A stretch of DNA of 64,000 nucleotides from Promineifilum sp019695075 (GCA_026129185.1 JAHCIO010000019.1:13101-77100), one strand, 5' to 3'; counted from the first letter of the stretch, positions 1-9,163 are shown. Numbers and translations: made by a program. Notes: generated by a model from the sequence alone, not told the origin.

Positions 1-256
1 CGTAGGAATGACGCGGCGCAAACAACGAGGCCACGGAGCCACATCGCCGCCGGCACCATAACAACATCACACTATCACCGCACTACTGCGTGACTATCAG
101 GGCTGCAACACTGTCGCACCATTGCCACACGCATCGCAACCACTCTGGGGGGCCATTGGCCTTATGCCATCACGTCATCGCCGCATCACCACAGAGCATC
201 GCCGCATCACCATCCTGACCTGATAGTCTCCGCGTCATTCACCACCATTGCCAACA
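1..256. other. intergenic stretch, no gene seen
   Basis: No convincing open reading frame, tRNA or rRNA is visible. The plus strand is rich in C and A and poor in G. A 16-nt word beginning CATCGCCGCATC occurs twice (176-191 and 197-212), 21 bp apart. The left edge of the window may cut a longer repeat or the end of a gene; I assign no function. Confidence 0.4.
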
Positions 257-269
257 TCACACACGGGAT

Positions 270-312
270 TCAGAAAGACAAAGACCGAGCCAGCCACTCG
301 GTCTTTTCTTTT
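270..312 (-). terminator. bidirectional intrinsic terminator after aroQ
   Basis: A perfect 10-bp stem (280-289 with 297-306, arm AAAGACCGAG) encloses a 7-nt loop. T-rich tracts lie on both sides, so it could end transcription in either direction. It sits about 30 bp past the aroQ stop codon. Confidence 0.8.
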
Positions 313-338
313 TGGGGCGATTGTTGCCGCGCGGCGGC

Positions 339-776
339 TCAGCGCTCCAGCAGATAGTCCAGCAGCGCCGCCAGGCCGAGCCGGTAGCTGTGCCGGCCGA
401 AGCCGCTGATTTGCCCCACGCAGACGGCGGCGATGACCGAGCGGTGGCGGAACTCCTCACGGGCGTGGATGTTGGACAGATGTACCTCGACCGTGGGCAG
501 CCCGACCGCGGCGAGCGCGTCGCGCAGGGCGTAGCTGTAGTGGGTCAGCGCGCCGGGGTTGATGAGGATGCCGTTGGCCCACAGCCGCGCGTCGTGGATG
601 GCGTCGATGAGCACGCCCTCCTGGTTCGATTGCAGGATACGCAGCTCCGTGCCGCGCTTGGTCGCCTCGGCGACGAGCATCTCGTTGATCTCGGCCAACG
701 TCCAGCGGCCGTAGACCTCCGGTTCGCGCTGGCCGAGCAGGTTCAAGTTGGGGCCGTGAAGGGTTAGGATGCGCAT
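339..776 (-). CDS. aroQ: type II 3-dehydroquinate dehydratase
   Basis: A 145-residue protein of the usual size for the small dodecameric class II dehydroquinases, which convert 3-dehydroquinate to 3-dehydroshikimate in the cytosol. The N-terminus MRILTLHGPNLNLLG carries the family signature. SNQEG, the INPGAL(T)HYS stretch and EVHLSNIHAREEFR supply the substrate-binding and catalytic (Tyr/His/Arg) elements. It follows the fused aroK-aroB gene on the same strand, so two or three shikimate steps are grouped here; a 200-bp palindromic repeat separates the two genes and abuts this start codon. A strong bidirectional terminator follows the stop. Confidence 0.96.
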   Translation of the reverse strand: MRILTLHGPNLNLLGQREPEVYGRWTLAEINEMLVAEATKRGTELRILQSNQEGVLIDAIHDARLWANGILINPGALTHYSYALRDALAAVGLPTVEVHLSNIHAREEFRHRSVIAAVCVGQISGFGRHSYRLGLAALLDYLLER

Positions 777-779
777 AGG

Positions 780-986
780 GGTTAGGGGATAGGGGTTAGG
801 GGATAGGGATTAGGTTCCAGAGGCCAGGTTCCAGGGAAGAGCGCTCACGCAAGAAGCTTACGCCAAGGGGGCCAGGGACGCAAAGGGAAGAAAGCTTATT
901 CTTCTTTGCGTTCTTGGCCCCCTTCGCGTCCTTTGCGTGAGCTTCTTCCCTGGCCCCTGGAACCTGGCCCCTATCCCCTAATCCCT
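780..986. repeat. large imperfect palindrome built from GGGATTA and CGCAAAG words
   Basis: The left arm reads GGGGTTAGGGGATAGG-type words, then GTTCCAG, CTCACGCAAG and CCAAGGGGGCCAGG. The right arm gives the reverse complements in reverse order, with the centre near 897. The right end overlaps the aroKB 3' end, where the repeat word supplies the Arg-Asp-stop codons. The same words recur at 3454-3500, 6029-6065, 7919-7985 and 47594-47722. Confidence 0.85.
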
Positions 987-2588
987 CGCCCCCAGCCCCG
1001 CCAACACGCCCACGACCGCCGCCGCGGGCACGTCATCGCGGAGGAACACGTCGCCGATGTCGTGGAGGAGGACGAAGCGCAGGCGGCCGGCCAGCTTTTT
1101 CTTGTCCGTGCTCATGGCGGCGAAGAGGGCCGCCGGGTCGAGCGACGGCGGGATGTGGGTCGGCAGGCCCAGCCGGGCCAGGGTCATCTCGACGACGTGG
1201 GGCAGCGACGGCGAGCACTCCTCCAGGGCGGCCGACAGCCGCGCCGCCGCGGCCAGGCCGATGGCCACCGCGTCGCCGTGGCGGACGGCGTAGCCCGACA
1301 CTTGCTCGATGGCGTGGCCGAAGGTGTGGCCGAGGTTCAGCACCGCCCGCCGGCCGCGCTCATATGGGTCGGCCTCGACCACGTCGCGCTTGACACGGAT
1401 GGCCCGCGCCAGCAGCGATTGCAGGTCAGCCCGTCGCAGCCGGTCGGTGGCCAGCAGGGCCGGGTCGATGTGCCACTCCTCCATCAGCAGCCGTTGCCAC
1501 AGCAGCGGGTCGGCGATGAGGCCGTGCTTGGCCGCCTCGGCCAGCCCGGCGGTGAACTCGGCCGCGGGCAGAGTCGCCAGCGTGCCCACGTCGGCCAGCA
1601 CGCCGCGCGGCTGGGCGAACGCCCCGACGAGGTTCTTGCCCTGCGGCAGGTCAACGCCCGTCTTGCCGCCGATACTGGCATCGACCATGGCCAGCAGGCT
1701 TGTCGGGCAAAGGGCGAAGTCAATGCCGCGCAGGTAGGTCGCGGCCACGAAGCCGGCCACGTCGCCGACGACGCCGCCGCCCAGGCCGATGATCGTCCCG
1801 TCGCGCCCCAGCCCGGCGGCCAGCAGCCCGTCATAGAGGTCGCGCACGGTGTCGAGCGTCTTGTGCCGTTCGCCCGCGGGCATGGTCAGCACGGGCGGCG
1901 GGCCGAAGCGGGCCGCATGGCCAAGCCGGGCCGCGTGGCGCGGGCCAACCTCGCTATCGGTGATGACCACGGCCGGGCCGCGGGCCAGCCCGGCGGCCTC
2001 CGGCAACAGGTCTTCGCCGATGACGACCGCGTAGCTGCCGCCGGGGTGGCGGACGGTCAGCGTGTCGCGCAGCCCGGCGGCCAGGGCCGCGGCGATGTCG
2101 TCGGCCACGGCCGCGGGCGAACGGCCGTCGGTGTCCACCGGCCGGAAGCGGGCATAGCCAACGGCCCGCTGGCGCTGTAGCGCGGCCACGCGCGCCGCGG
2201 CATCGTCGCCCGCCAGCAGCGGCCGGGCCGCGCCGCCGACGGCCACGCGCGCCAGGATTTCTCCGACCGAGGCGGACAGGCAGAAGACCGGCCCCGTGGC
2301 CCCCAGCGCCGCGGCGTTGGCCGCGTCGAGCATCAGCCGGCCGCCCGTGGCGATGACCAGCCCGCGCCGGCCGGCCAGTTCGGCCGCCGCGTCGGCTTCC
2401 CAGGCGCGGAAGCGCTCTTCGCCTTCGTCGCGGAAGATGTCGGCCACGGGCTTGCCGGCGCGGGCGACGATGAGGTCGTCGCTATCGACGAAGTCGCGGC
2501 CCAGGCGCGCGGCCAGCAGCCGGCCGACGGTCGTCTTGCCCGTGCCCATGAAGCCGGTCAGGATGATGTTGTCGCGCGGGTCAGTCAT
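978..2588 (-). CDS. aroKB: fused shikimate kinase / 3-dehydroquinate synthase
   Basis: A bifunctional shikimate-pathway enzyme of 536 residues. Residues 1-165 are shikimate kinase: P-loop GFMGTGKTTVG and the DSDD shikimate/Mg site. Residues 170-536 are dehydroquinate synthase: GGGVVGDVAGFVAATYLRG NAD/Zn region, PTSLLAMVDASIGGKTGV, NLGHTFGHAIE and HGDAVAIG. The kinase motif usually reading TGGG is TGGRLM here, so the third glycine is arginine; kinase activity may be altered. The order kinase-synthase is not pathway order, but such fusions are known. The last codons (Arg-Asp-stop) lie within a GGGATTAG repeat, so the C-terminus has been shaped by that repeat. Possible -10 (GATAAT) about 8 nt before the ATG. 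Confidence 0.93.
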   Translation of the reverse strand: MTDPRDNIILTGFMGTGKTTVGRLLAARLGRDFVDSDDLIVARAGKPVADIFRDEGEERFRAWEADAAAELAGRRGLVIATGGRLMLDAANAAALGATGPVFCLSASVGEILARVAVGGAARPLLAGDDAAARVAALQRQRAVGYARFRPVDTDGRSPAAVADDIAAALAAGLRDTLTVRHPGGSYAVVIGEDLLPEAAGLARGPAVVITDSEVGPRHAARLGHAARFGPPPVLTMPAGERHKTLDTVRDLYDGLLAAGLGRDGTIIGLGGGVVGDVAGFVAATYLRGIDFALCPTSLLAMVDASIGGKTGVDLPQGKNLVGAFAQPRGVLADVGTLATLPAAEFTAGLAEAAKHGLIADPLLWQRLLMEEWHIDPALLATDRLRRADLQSLLARAIRVKRDVVEADPYERGRRAVLNLGHTFGHAIEQVSGYAVRHGDAVAIGLAAAARLSAALEECSPSLPHVVEMTLARLGLPTHIPPSLDPAALFAAMSTDKKKLAGRLRFVLLHDIGDVFLRDDVPAAAVVGVLAGLGARD

Positions 2589-2697
2589 TGGCCCCCATTA
2601 TCCACCAAATTGCCACGTTTGTGGAACCATTGGCCGCACCCCGGCGTCCTAGGAGCAGACCGGCAACGGTTGAAAACACTTGCAAGGAGAGTAACAG

Positions 2698-3453
2698 ATG
2701 TCTAAGCACAAGAATCTGATCGCCGTTCTGCTCATCGTCGTCTTGAGTCTGGCTTTGGCGGCCTGCAACGCGGCCACGCCCAGCGCCGCCGGCCCCGCCG
2801 CGCAGTCGGGTTCGACCGTCAGCGCCGGGGGCATCACTGTCGTCGGCCAGGGCACGGCCTATGGCCAGCCCGACCAGGCCACCGTCGTCGTCGGCGTCGA
2901 TACCTTCGCTGAGACGGTCGGCGAGGCCACGGCGCAGAACCAGACGACCCTCGACAACGTGATGGCCGCGCTGGCCGCGGCCGGCATCGCCAACGAGGAC
3001 ATCCAGACGACCAACTACAGCCTCTACGCCGAGCAGGTCTACGGCGACAACGGCCCGGAAGGGATCGCCGGCTACCGCGTCAGCAACCAGGTCAACGTCA
3101 AGATCCGCGACATCAGCCTCGTCGGCGATGTCCTCGGCGCGGTGACCGAGGCGGGGGCCAACGCCATCTATGGCGTCAACTTCTCCGTGGCCGACCCGGC
3201 GGCGCTGGAGGCCGAGGCCCGCGCCCTGGCCATGCAAGACGCCGCCGAGCGGGCCGCGTCCCTGGCCGAACTGGGCAACGTGACCCTGGGCAATGTGACC
3301 GTCATCAGTGAGGTCGTGGGCCAACCGGTCACGCCGCTGGGCATGGGCGGCGGCAACTACGCGATGGAGCAAGCCGCCTCGGCCCCCGGCATCTCCCCCG
3401 GCCAGCTGAGCTACCAGGTGCAGGTGCAGGTGACGTATGGGATTGGGGGGTAG
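2698..3453 (+). CDS. SIMPL-domain (DUF541) lipoprotein
   Basis: A 251-residue exported protein. Residues 1-22 form a lipoprotein signal ending LALAAC, so Cys22 should be lipidated. The mature part from about residue 45 (ITVVGQGTAYGQPDQATV) to the C-terminus is a SIMPL/DUF541 domain, a family of periplasmic or surface proteins of unsettled function. Start fixed by AAGGAG at 2684-2689, 8 nt before the ATG. The stop codon lies at the start of a GGGATTAGGG repeat block, and the gene is convergent with the type IIG restriction gene. No obvious operon partner. Confidence 0.88.
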   Translation: MSKHKNLIAVLLIVVLSLALAACNAATPSAAGPAAQSGSTVSAGGITVVGQGTAYGQPDQATVVVGVDTFAETVGEATAQNQTTLDNVMAALAAAGIANEDIQTTNYSLYAEQVYGDNGPEGIAGYRVSNQVNVKIRDISLVGDVLGAVTEAGANAIYGVNFSVADPAALEAEARALAMQDAAERAASLAELGNVTLGNVTVISEVVGQPVTPLGMGGGNYAMEQAASAPGISPGQLSYQVQVQVTYGIGG

Positions 3454-3502
3454 GGATTAGGGATTAGGGGATAGGGATTAGGTTCCAGGGGAAGAGAGCG
3501 TC
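3454..3502. repeat. GGGATTA-type repeat run
   Basis: Tandem GGGATTAGGG/GGGGATAGGG words followed by GTTCCAGGGGAAGAG, the same sequence of words as at 780-840 and 7919-7950. It begins at the stop codon of the SIMPL gene. Confidence 0.8.
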
Positions 3503-3708
3503 GCAGTGCCTGGCACTTTCCGGAGTGCCTGGCACTTTCTTGATCTGGCTGCGCCTCCGAGAAGGTGCGACGCACTCAAGAAAGTGCGACGCACCGGCGC
3601 GCCGCGCAGTGCCTGGCACTTTCCGGAGTGCCTGGCACTTTCTTGATCTGACTGCGCCTCCGAGAAGGTGCGACGCACTCAAGAAAGTGCGACGCACCGG
3701 CGCGCCGC
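3503..3708. repeat. two tandem copies of a 103-bp unit
   Basis: Copies at 3503-3605 and 3606-3708 differ at one base that I could see (G at 3548, A at 3651). Each unit contains two AGTGCCTGGCACTTT palindromes and two GTGCGACGCAC words that could fold into nested hairpins. The array separates two convergent genes and may act as a transcription barrier, but no U-tract terminator is visible. Confidence 0.9.
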
Positions 3709-3713
3709 GCAGG

Positions 3714-6700
3714 TTAGGCCCGCCCTTCGACGATGGCGATCTCCTCGTCGGTCAGGCCGTAGAGCTTGTAGACGATCTGGTCGATGAGCCGGTCGGTGTG
3801 GGCGATGCGCTCGACCAGTTCGCGGTAGCGGGGGGCGTAGCGGCCGTAGACCTTCACCAGCCCGCTCAACCCATCCACCGGCCCGGCCAGGGCGCGAACG
3901 AAGGCCTTGAAGGCGGCCTCGTCCCAGGCCAGGCTTTCGTCCAGCGCGCGCGTGCTGTGGCTGTCGGCGCGGACGTAGGCGGCCAGGGCCGGGTCGGCGG
4001 CCAGGCCGGCCTCCTGTTTGCCCTTGTCGCGCAGCTTGCGGAAGGCCGCCGGGGCGGTCACGCCTTCGAGGTCGATCCAGAAGTCGGCGGTTAGGGATTG
4101 CCTCATCTGAACAAAGTCTAGGCGTCGAGTGGCCAAGTGATCCAAAGCTACGCATACATGCTTTGAGTTCACTGGCATTTCTGTACATGCTTCGAAGGTC
4201 TCGACGTATAGGCCTGAATCATCCGATAGTTGTACAGACTCCCAGTTAACCGGAATAGGGAATGCGGCTAATCGTTCCGGCTGAACTTCGTAGTATCCAT
4301 TGGCTTTCGGTGCGAACACTTTCCGGCAATAGTAATACGCTAGCCGAGAGTTGAGTAGGGCCACAACAAACCGCCCCTTTGCAACATCAGCTACAGGGAT
4401 GACGTATGAAGTATTGGATGCGTACAGGGTGTCCTGTCTCAGAGAGAAAGAGGGCTGAAACGAAACCTTGGTGGAATGAATGCGAGGCGCTTCAAAAACC
4501 GGGTAATAATCGACTGAGTCCTGAATTTCAAACCATTTATACTGTCCGGCCTTCCGTCCGAGCCAAGGTTGGGAATTGTCCCAATCATTCGGCTTCGGTT
4601 CTAGGCGTTCGCGATACAGTTCAAGGTACTCTGCAATGGCAGGATACTGAGCTAAATCGGTTCCTCGGCGGGTGAATATAAGAAACAGTTGTGGATCATC
4701 TTGGTACCACGGGTGCAGATCCTCTCCTCGAACGTACGGTTTAATCAGCAAAGCTGAGCCGGGGTCTTGCTCAATCAATCGCTGCTTGACGTGGCTGTCA
4801 ATGACAAATGCGTTATTAAGGCCGGTAGTAACGCCGCGGTATACTGAAGTTGCCATTACTACAGAGAGGGGCAGGTAGGCATTGGAACCAGCTAGAAACT
4901 CTTGTAGCTTCCCTCCAACAAAGACCCATTGCTCAGTGCCCTTTGGCACAGCGACAGACCAACTTGGACTTTGTGAGATTTCTACAAGTTCAGTCTGTTC
5001 AGCGTTTACAAACAGCAGGCTGTCCTCTGCGGTTGGCGCTCTTTTCTCTATAACGAGAATAATGGGGTAAGTCGTAGCATCTTCAAAAACCTGACGCTTG
5101 CCAAAATCCACAATCACTGCAAGGCTGCTTGTCTTGGTCAAATAATCCCGCACAGGCGCACCATAACTCAGACGACAGAATTGGCTAGAACAAATTAAGC
5201 CTAGCCTGCCTGCCTGCCTGAGCGTAGTGACTCCAAGAGCTAAGAAGTACACGTAGATATCTGCTGCGCCATGATATATTTCGCTAAACCTTGATTCGTA
5301 GAACCCTTTGTTGAGTCCACCCAGAACTTCCTGCCTCACATACGGCGGATTCCCAATCACCGCGTCAAACCCGGCTCTCTCCCCTTTCGGCCGCCCGTAG
5401 CGGTCGAAGAAGACCTCCGGGAATTCCAGTTCCCAGTGGAAGTAGTCGTTGTCGGTCGCGGCGGGGTGGTTCAGGTAGCGGGCGGCCTGCTCGGCGCTCA
5501 TCGTCGCTTCGGGCTGGCCCTGTAGCCGCAGGGCCAGGTCGCGGTACTCGGCCGCGCTCATCTCGTTGCCGAACCAGGCGCTCACCCACAGATCGGCCAG
5601 CCGCCGCCAGCGGCCAAGGTGGGCCTCGCGGATGGTCTGGTAGACCTGCTCCTTGGCATGGACGGCCTCCAGGTCTTCGGTCAGCATCGTCTCGATGGTC
5701 GCTGCCTCGCTGACGGCCTGCCCGGCGTTGGCCGTGAAGGCCGATTCGTTGAAAAGGGGCGCGGCCTCCGGCGGCTGACCGCCGGCGGCTGGCGACCGGC
5801 CGCGAATCGCCCCCGGCGGCCGGTCCAAATCCTTCAGCCACGCGCCGATGAGGCTGTCGCCGTGGCGCAAATGGTGGTCAAGGAAGCTCAGCGGCTTCGC
5901 CTCGGCCACGGTCACCAGCCACAGGCTCAGCTTGGCCAACTCCACGGCCAGTTCGTTTTTGTCCACGCCATAGATGCAAGCCTCCACGACGCGGCGCCGC
6001 CAGTAGGTCAGGTCGCTCTCTTCGGAAGGATAGGGATTAGGGGATAGGGAATAGGGGTTAGGGGTGGCGGCGGTGGTCGTTCCGTCGGCCGTCGGCGGTC
6101 GGCCGTCGGCGGTCGTCTTGCCCCCGGCCGTCGTCCACTCGGCCGTCGCCAGGGCGCGGGCGAGATAGTCGGTCGCGTCCACCAGGAAGTGGCCCGACCC
6201 CATCGCCGGGTCGAGGATGTTCAGGGCCAGAATCTCGGCCTCGAACCGCCGCGCGGCAACGGCCCGGTGCGGCTCTGGCCCGTGGGTCTTGGCCCCCGGC
6301 GCGTCCCCGGCGTGGGCTTCTTCCGCCCGCCGGCGCGCCTCGGCCACCAGCGGCCCCAGCGTCTGCTCGACGATGTACTTGACGATGGCGTCGGGCGTGT
6401 AGTAGCTGCCGGTGGCCTTGCGCTCGCCCTTGTCCGTGGCCAGATACAGCTCGCCCGGCGCTTTCGTCTCGATGGTCTTGGCCTTGCCGCGCTCGCGGGC
6501 CGGCAGCCACGTCTCCTTGCCGCCGCGCCGCACGGTGACCAGCGCTTCGGCGGCGACGCTGACCTTATATTCCAACAGCCCCTCGTAGATGGAGCCGAGC
6601 TGGCGCACGCCCAGCGTGCGATAGTCAACCGGCTCATAGCCGGCGAAATTGCCTTTGTCGTCGGTCTTGCGCCGCCGGGCCAAATAGTCGAGCGCCCGGA

Positions 6701-7901
6701 CGAGGTGGCGGTCGCCGACGAACTTCTGCTCCAGGAAGGCGTGGCGCTGCGGGTCGAACAAGCCGCCGTTATAGCGGGGCACGCCCAGGAAGGCGTTCAG
6801 GTCGCTGTCGTCGCCGTTGATGACGGCGAACAACTCGGCCAGGTGGCCCCAATGCCGCCGGGTCATCGTCGGCTGGCTATCGACGGTGTGGTTGTCCACT
6901 TGCCGCGCCGCGACCTTGGCCAGTTCGGTCAGGCTGCGCTCGACGTAGGCCGGGTTGCGCATGGGCAGCAGGCCGCGGCTCTCGCCAAAGAAGAGGAACA
7001 GCAGCCGGTAGAGTAGCAGCAGGCTGTGGCGATAGACGGCGTCGCGGTCGGCCGGGTCGTTGGCGTCCAGCCCGTTGGCCGCCGGGGCAAAGAAGCCGAT
7101 GATGAGCTGTTCCAGGGCCTTGTAGGCGTTGTCGCGCAGGTCGCTTTCCAGGGCGACGGCGTAGGTGCGGCTGCCGCGCAGCACGTCGTCGAGGCGGCGC
7201 GCGCCGGTCGGGCCGGGGCGGAAAGCGTCCTGGCCGAAGAGGACAGCGAAGTAGTTGACCACGGCCAGGGCTTGCCGCTCGTCGGCCGCGGTCAGGGCGT
7301 CGAGCAGATCGACCTCGAAGAAGACGTCGAGCTTGTAGCTGGTATCGCGCTGCACGAGCCGCCAGACGCGGCCGTTGGCGACGATGCCCCAATGGACGCC
7401 GGTCGACTTCAGGTAGTAGTCGATCTGGAACATGGGGTTGTTGTTGTCGAAGGTGGGCGCGCCGGCCGTCTTCTTGCTCAGGTTGACCGGCCAGGCCTTA
7501 ACCTCGCCGATGGCCAGGGCGTGGCGGGCGTATTCGTCGGTGCGCTGGTCGGCCACGGCGGCGCGGCGGGCGTCGTCGTCGGCAAAGAAGACGTAGTCGG
7601 GCTTCTTGATGCCCCGGTCGAGGCCGGGCACGGCGGCCTGCGGCTCCCAGACGTGGCCGAGTTGGCCAAGGATGGGCTTGATCCAGCGCTCCTCAAGCTG
7701 GGCCTCGCTGTAGGCCGGCAACTGGGCCTGTTCCTGGGCATAGAGCGCCCGCAGAAAGGCCAACAGGCCGGCCGCGCGCGCCTGGGTCTTCTCCCAGACC
7801 GGCTCGCGGCGCAGAATCTCCTCCAGATAGTGATCGGAGAAGAGGCCGTGGTTGCGGTGGCCCTTGCCCAGTCCGAGCGTCAATTGCCGCGCGTCGCTCA
7901 T
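3714..7901 (-). CDS. type IIG restriction-modification enzyme (Eco57I-like)
   Basis: A 1395-residue fused endonuclease, adenine methyltransferase and specificity protein. The N-terminal third has a PD-(D/E)XK-like GEVKAW motif near residue 135. The gamma-type N6-adenine methyltransferase core has SAM motif I LDPAMGSGHFLV near 563 and catalytic NPPY near 850. The C-terminal part (about 860-1270) is the target-recognition region, ending in a helical segment. GC content drops sharply from about 5350 to 4090, starting exactly at NPPY, which suggests a replaced recognition domain. A GGGATTA-type repeat is inserted in frame near residues 610-625. No separate S or R gene is needed. Not seen in operon with other genes. 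Confidence 0.9.
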   Translation of the reverse strand: MSDARQLTLGLGKGHRNHGLFSDHYLEEILRREPVWEKTQARAAGLLAFLRALYAQEQAQLPAYSEAQLEERWIKPILGQLGHVWEPQAAVPGLDRGIKKPDYVFFADDDARRAAVADQRTDEYARHALAIGEVKAWPVNLSKKTAGAPTFDNNNPMFQIDYYLKSTGVHWGIVANGRVWRLVQRDTSYKLDVFFEVDLLDALTAADERQALAVVNYFAVLFGQDAFRPGPTGARRLDDVLRGSRTYAVALESDLRDNAYKALEQLIIGFFAPAANGLDANDPADRDAVYRHSLLLLYRLLFLFFGESRGLLPMRNPAYVERSLTELAKVAARQVDNHTVDSQPTMTRRHWGHLAELFAVINGDDSDLNAFLGVPRYNGGLFDPQRHAFLEQKFVGDRHLVRALDYLARRRKTDDKGNFAGYEPVDYRTLGVRQLGSIYEGLLEYKVSVAAEALVTVRRGGKETWLPARERGKAKTIETKAPGELYLATDKGERKATGSYYTPDAIVKYIVEQTLGPLVAEARRRAEEAHAGDAPGAKTHGPEPHRAVAARRFEAEILALNILDPAMGSGHFLVDATDYLARALATAEWTTAGGKTTADGRPPTADGTTTAATPNPYSLSPNPYPSEESDLTYWRRRVVEACIYGVDKNELAVELAKLSLWLVTVAEAKPLSFLDHHLRHGDSLIGAWLKDLDRPPGAIRGRSPAAGGQPPEAAPLFNESAFTANAGQAVSEAATIETMLTEDLEAVHAKEQVYQTIREAHLGRWRRLADLWVSAWFGNEMSAAEYRDLALRLQGQPEATMSAEQAARYLNHPAATDNDYFHWELEFPEVFFDRYGRPKGERAGFDAVIGNPPYVRQEVLGGLNKGFYESRFSEIYHGAADIYVYFLALGVTTLRQAGRLGLICSSQFCRLSYGAPVRDYLTKTSSLAVIVDFGKRQVFEDATTYPIILVIEKRAPTAEDSLLFVNAEQTELVEISQSPSWSVAVPKGTEQWVFVGGKLQEFLAGSNAYLPLSVVMATSVYRGVTTGLNNAFVIDSHVKQRLIEQDPGSALLIKPYVRGEDLHPWYQDDPQLFLIFTRRGTDLAQYPAIAEYLELYRERLEPKPNDWDNSQPWLGRKAGQYKWFEIQDSVDYYPVFEAPRIHSTKVSFQPSFSLRQDTLYASNTSYVIPVADVAKGRFVVALLNSRLAYYYCRKVFAPKANGYYEVQPERLAAFPIPVNWESVQLSDDSGLYVETFEACTEMPVNSKHVCVALDHLATRRLDFVQMRQSLTADFWIDLEGVTAPAAFRKLRDKGKQEAGLAADPALAAYVRADSHSTRALDESLAWDEAAFKAFVRALAGPVDGLSGLVKVYGRYAPRYRELVERIAHTDRLIDQIVYKLYGLTDEEIAIVEGRA
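6029..6065. repeat. GGGATTA-type repeat inside a coding sequence
   Basis: The plus strand shows GGGATTAGGGGATAGGGA followed by a GGGGTTAGGGG run, read in frame on the minus strand as a Pro-Asn-Pro-Tyr-rich linker of the type IIG enzyme. The adjacent 6066-6140 region repeats GTCGGCGGTCGGCC words. It lies between SAM motif I and the next conserved segment, a plausible surface loop. Confidence 0.75.
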
Positions 7902-7918
7902 GTGTCCGTCCGTGGTCA

Positions 7919-7985
7919 GGGGTTAGGGATTAGGTTCCAGGAAGAGCGCTCTTCCCTAGTCCCTAATCCCTAATCCCTACTCCCC
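7919..7985. repeat. GGGATTA inverted repeat overlapping the holA 3' end
   Basis: A left GGGGTTAGGGATTAGG arm, a GAAGAGCGCTCTTCC palindromic centre near 7945, and a right CCTAATCCCTAATCCC arm. The right arm encodes the final residues and the stop codon of holA. Confidence 0.8.
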
Positions 7986-8929
7986 ACTCCTGCAATCAAC
8001 AAATGCAGCGCCGTCACCAGATCGGTCTGCCCCGTTTTGGCCTGCATGTCGATGTCCAGCAGGCGGTGGTAGATTTGCTCCAGCTGGGCCATGCTGAAGC
8101 CGGCGGCCTGGCGGGCCAGCTTCTCAGCCACGAACGGCCGCAGCTTCAGTTGTTGGGCGATGCCCGCGGCCCGCTCGCCCGATTCCAGCAGCGACTTGGT
8201 TTGCAGCAGCAGCCGGAACTGGCGGATGAACATGGAGAACAGGTAGAACGGCTCCGCGCCGGCGTTGAGCTTCTCCTGGAACAGCACCGCCACGCGGGCC
8301 GACTGCCGGCCGCCCAGCGCATCGACAAGGTCCCAGATCTCCGCCTCGCTGCTATAGGGCGACAGCAAGGCCACATCCTCGGCCGTGATCGTCCCCTCCG
8401 GCCCGACGTAGAGCAGCAGCTTCTCGACCTCGTTGCCCAGCGCGGCCAGGTCGCTGCCGACGTTGGCGGCCAGGGCCTGCACTGCCGCCGGGGCGATGCG
8501 CCCGCCGCGTTCGGCCACGTGGCCGCGCAGCCAGCGCTCCAGGTCGTTGCCCTCCGGCTGGTCGAAGCGCTTGACGCGGCCGGTCTTGTCCTTGTCGATC
8601 AGTTGCAGCAGGCGGTGGTTGGGCGGCAGCGCGTCGGCCTCCAGGAAGAATAGCCGCGTCGTGGCCGGCAGGGTCGGCAGATAGGCCGCCAGCCGGTCGA
8701 GGAAGGCCTTGTCCACCCCGGCGGCGAACAGCCCCTCGACGATGACCACGCGCACGCGGGCCAGGAAGGGCACGGCGTCGCAGGCCCCTTGCAGCTCGTT
8801 GAACGTCACCTTGCCCGACAGCCGCGTCGTGTTGAGCGAGACCATGTCGGCGTCGCCCTCCTTGGCCAGCAGCCCGGCCAGGAACTCGTGCTGCGAGAAG
8901 GTGTCTTTGCCGTGGAAGAGGTAGTACAT
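7970..8929 (-). CDS. holA: DNA polymerase III delta subunit
   Basis: A 319-residue clamp-loader subunit that opens the beta clamp. The N-terminal AAA+-like domain starts MYYLFHGKDTF; residues about 60-75 (ACDAVPFLARVRVVIVEG) and 135-145 (GNDLERWL) match the delta family. The C-terminal collar domain begins near 215 (DALGGRQSARVAVLFQ) and includes FSMFIRQFRLLLQTK. No P-loop, as expected for delta. The stop codon and last residues (Ser-Arg-Asp) come from a GGGATTAG repeat, and the ATG is followed upstream by a heptamer array, so the gene is bracketed by repeats. Confidence 0.93.
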   Translation of the reverse strand: MYYLFHGKDTFSQHEFLAGLLAKEGDADMVSLNTTRLSGKVTFNELQGACDAVPFLARVRVVIVEGLFAAGVDKAFLDRLAAYLPTLPATTRLFFLEADALPPNHRLLQLIDKDKTGRVKRFDQPEGNDLERWLRGHVAERGGRIAPAAVQALAANVGSDLAALGNEVEKLLLYVGPEGTITAEDVALLSPYSSEAEIWDLVDALGGRQSARVAVLFQEKLNAGAEPFYLFSMFIRQFRLLLQTKSLLESGERAAGIAQQLKLRPFVAEKLARQAAGFSMAQLEQIYHRLLDIDMQAKTGQTDLVTALHLLIAGVGSRD

Positions 8930-8933
8930 GGGG

Positions 8934-9163
<230 letters not shown>

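Noticed and set aside
1..256. Possible coding end at the window start
   Set aside because: No frame without frequent stops and no family motif; left as uncharacterised.
780..986. Telomere-like GGGATTA repeats
   Set aside because: Only a few units, internal to the chromosome and paired in a palindrome with other words; same words occur between and in genes.
906..2180. Long open frame on the plus strand opposite aroKB
   Set aside because: A GC-rich shadow frame with Arg/Ala/Gly-rich composition; the opposite strand has full aroKB motifs.
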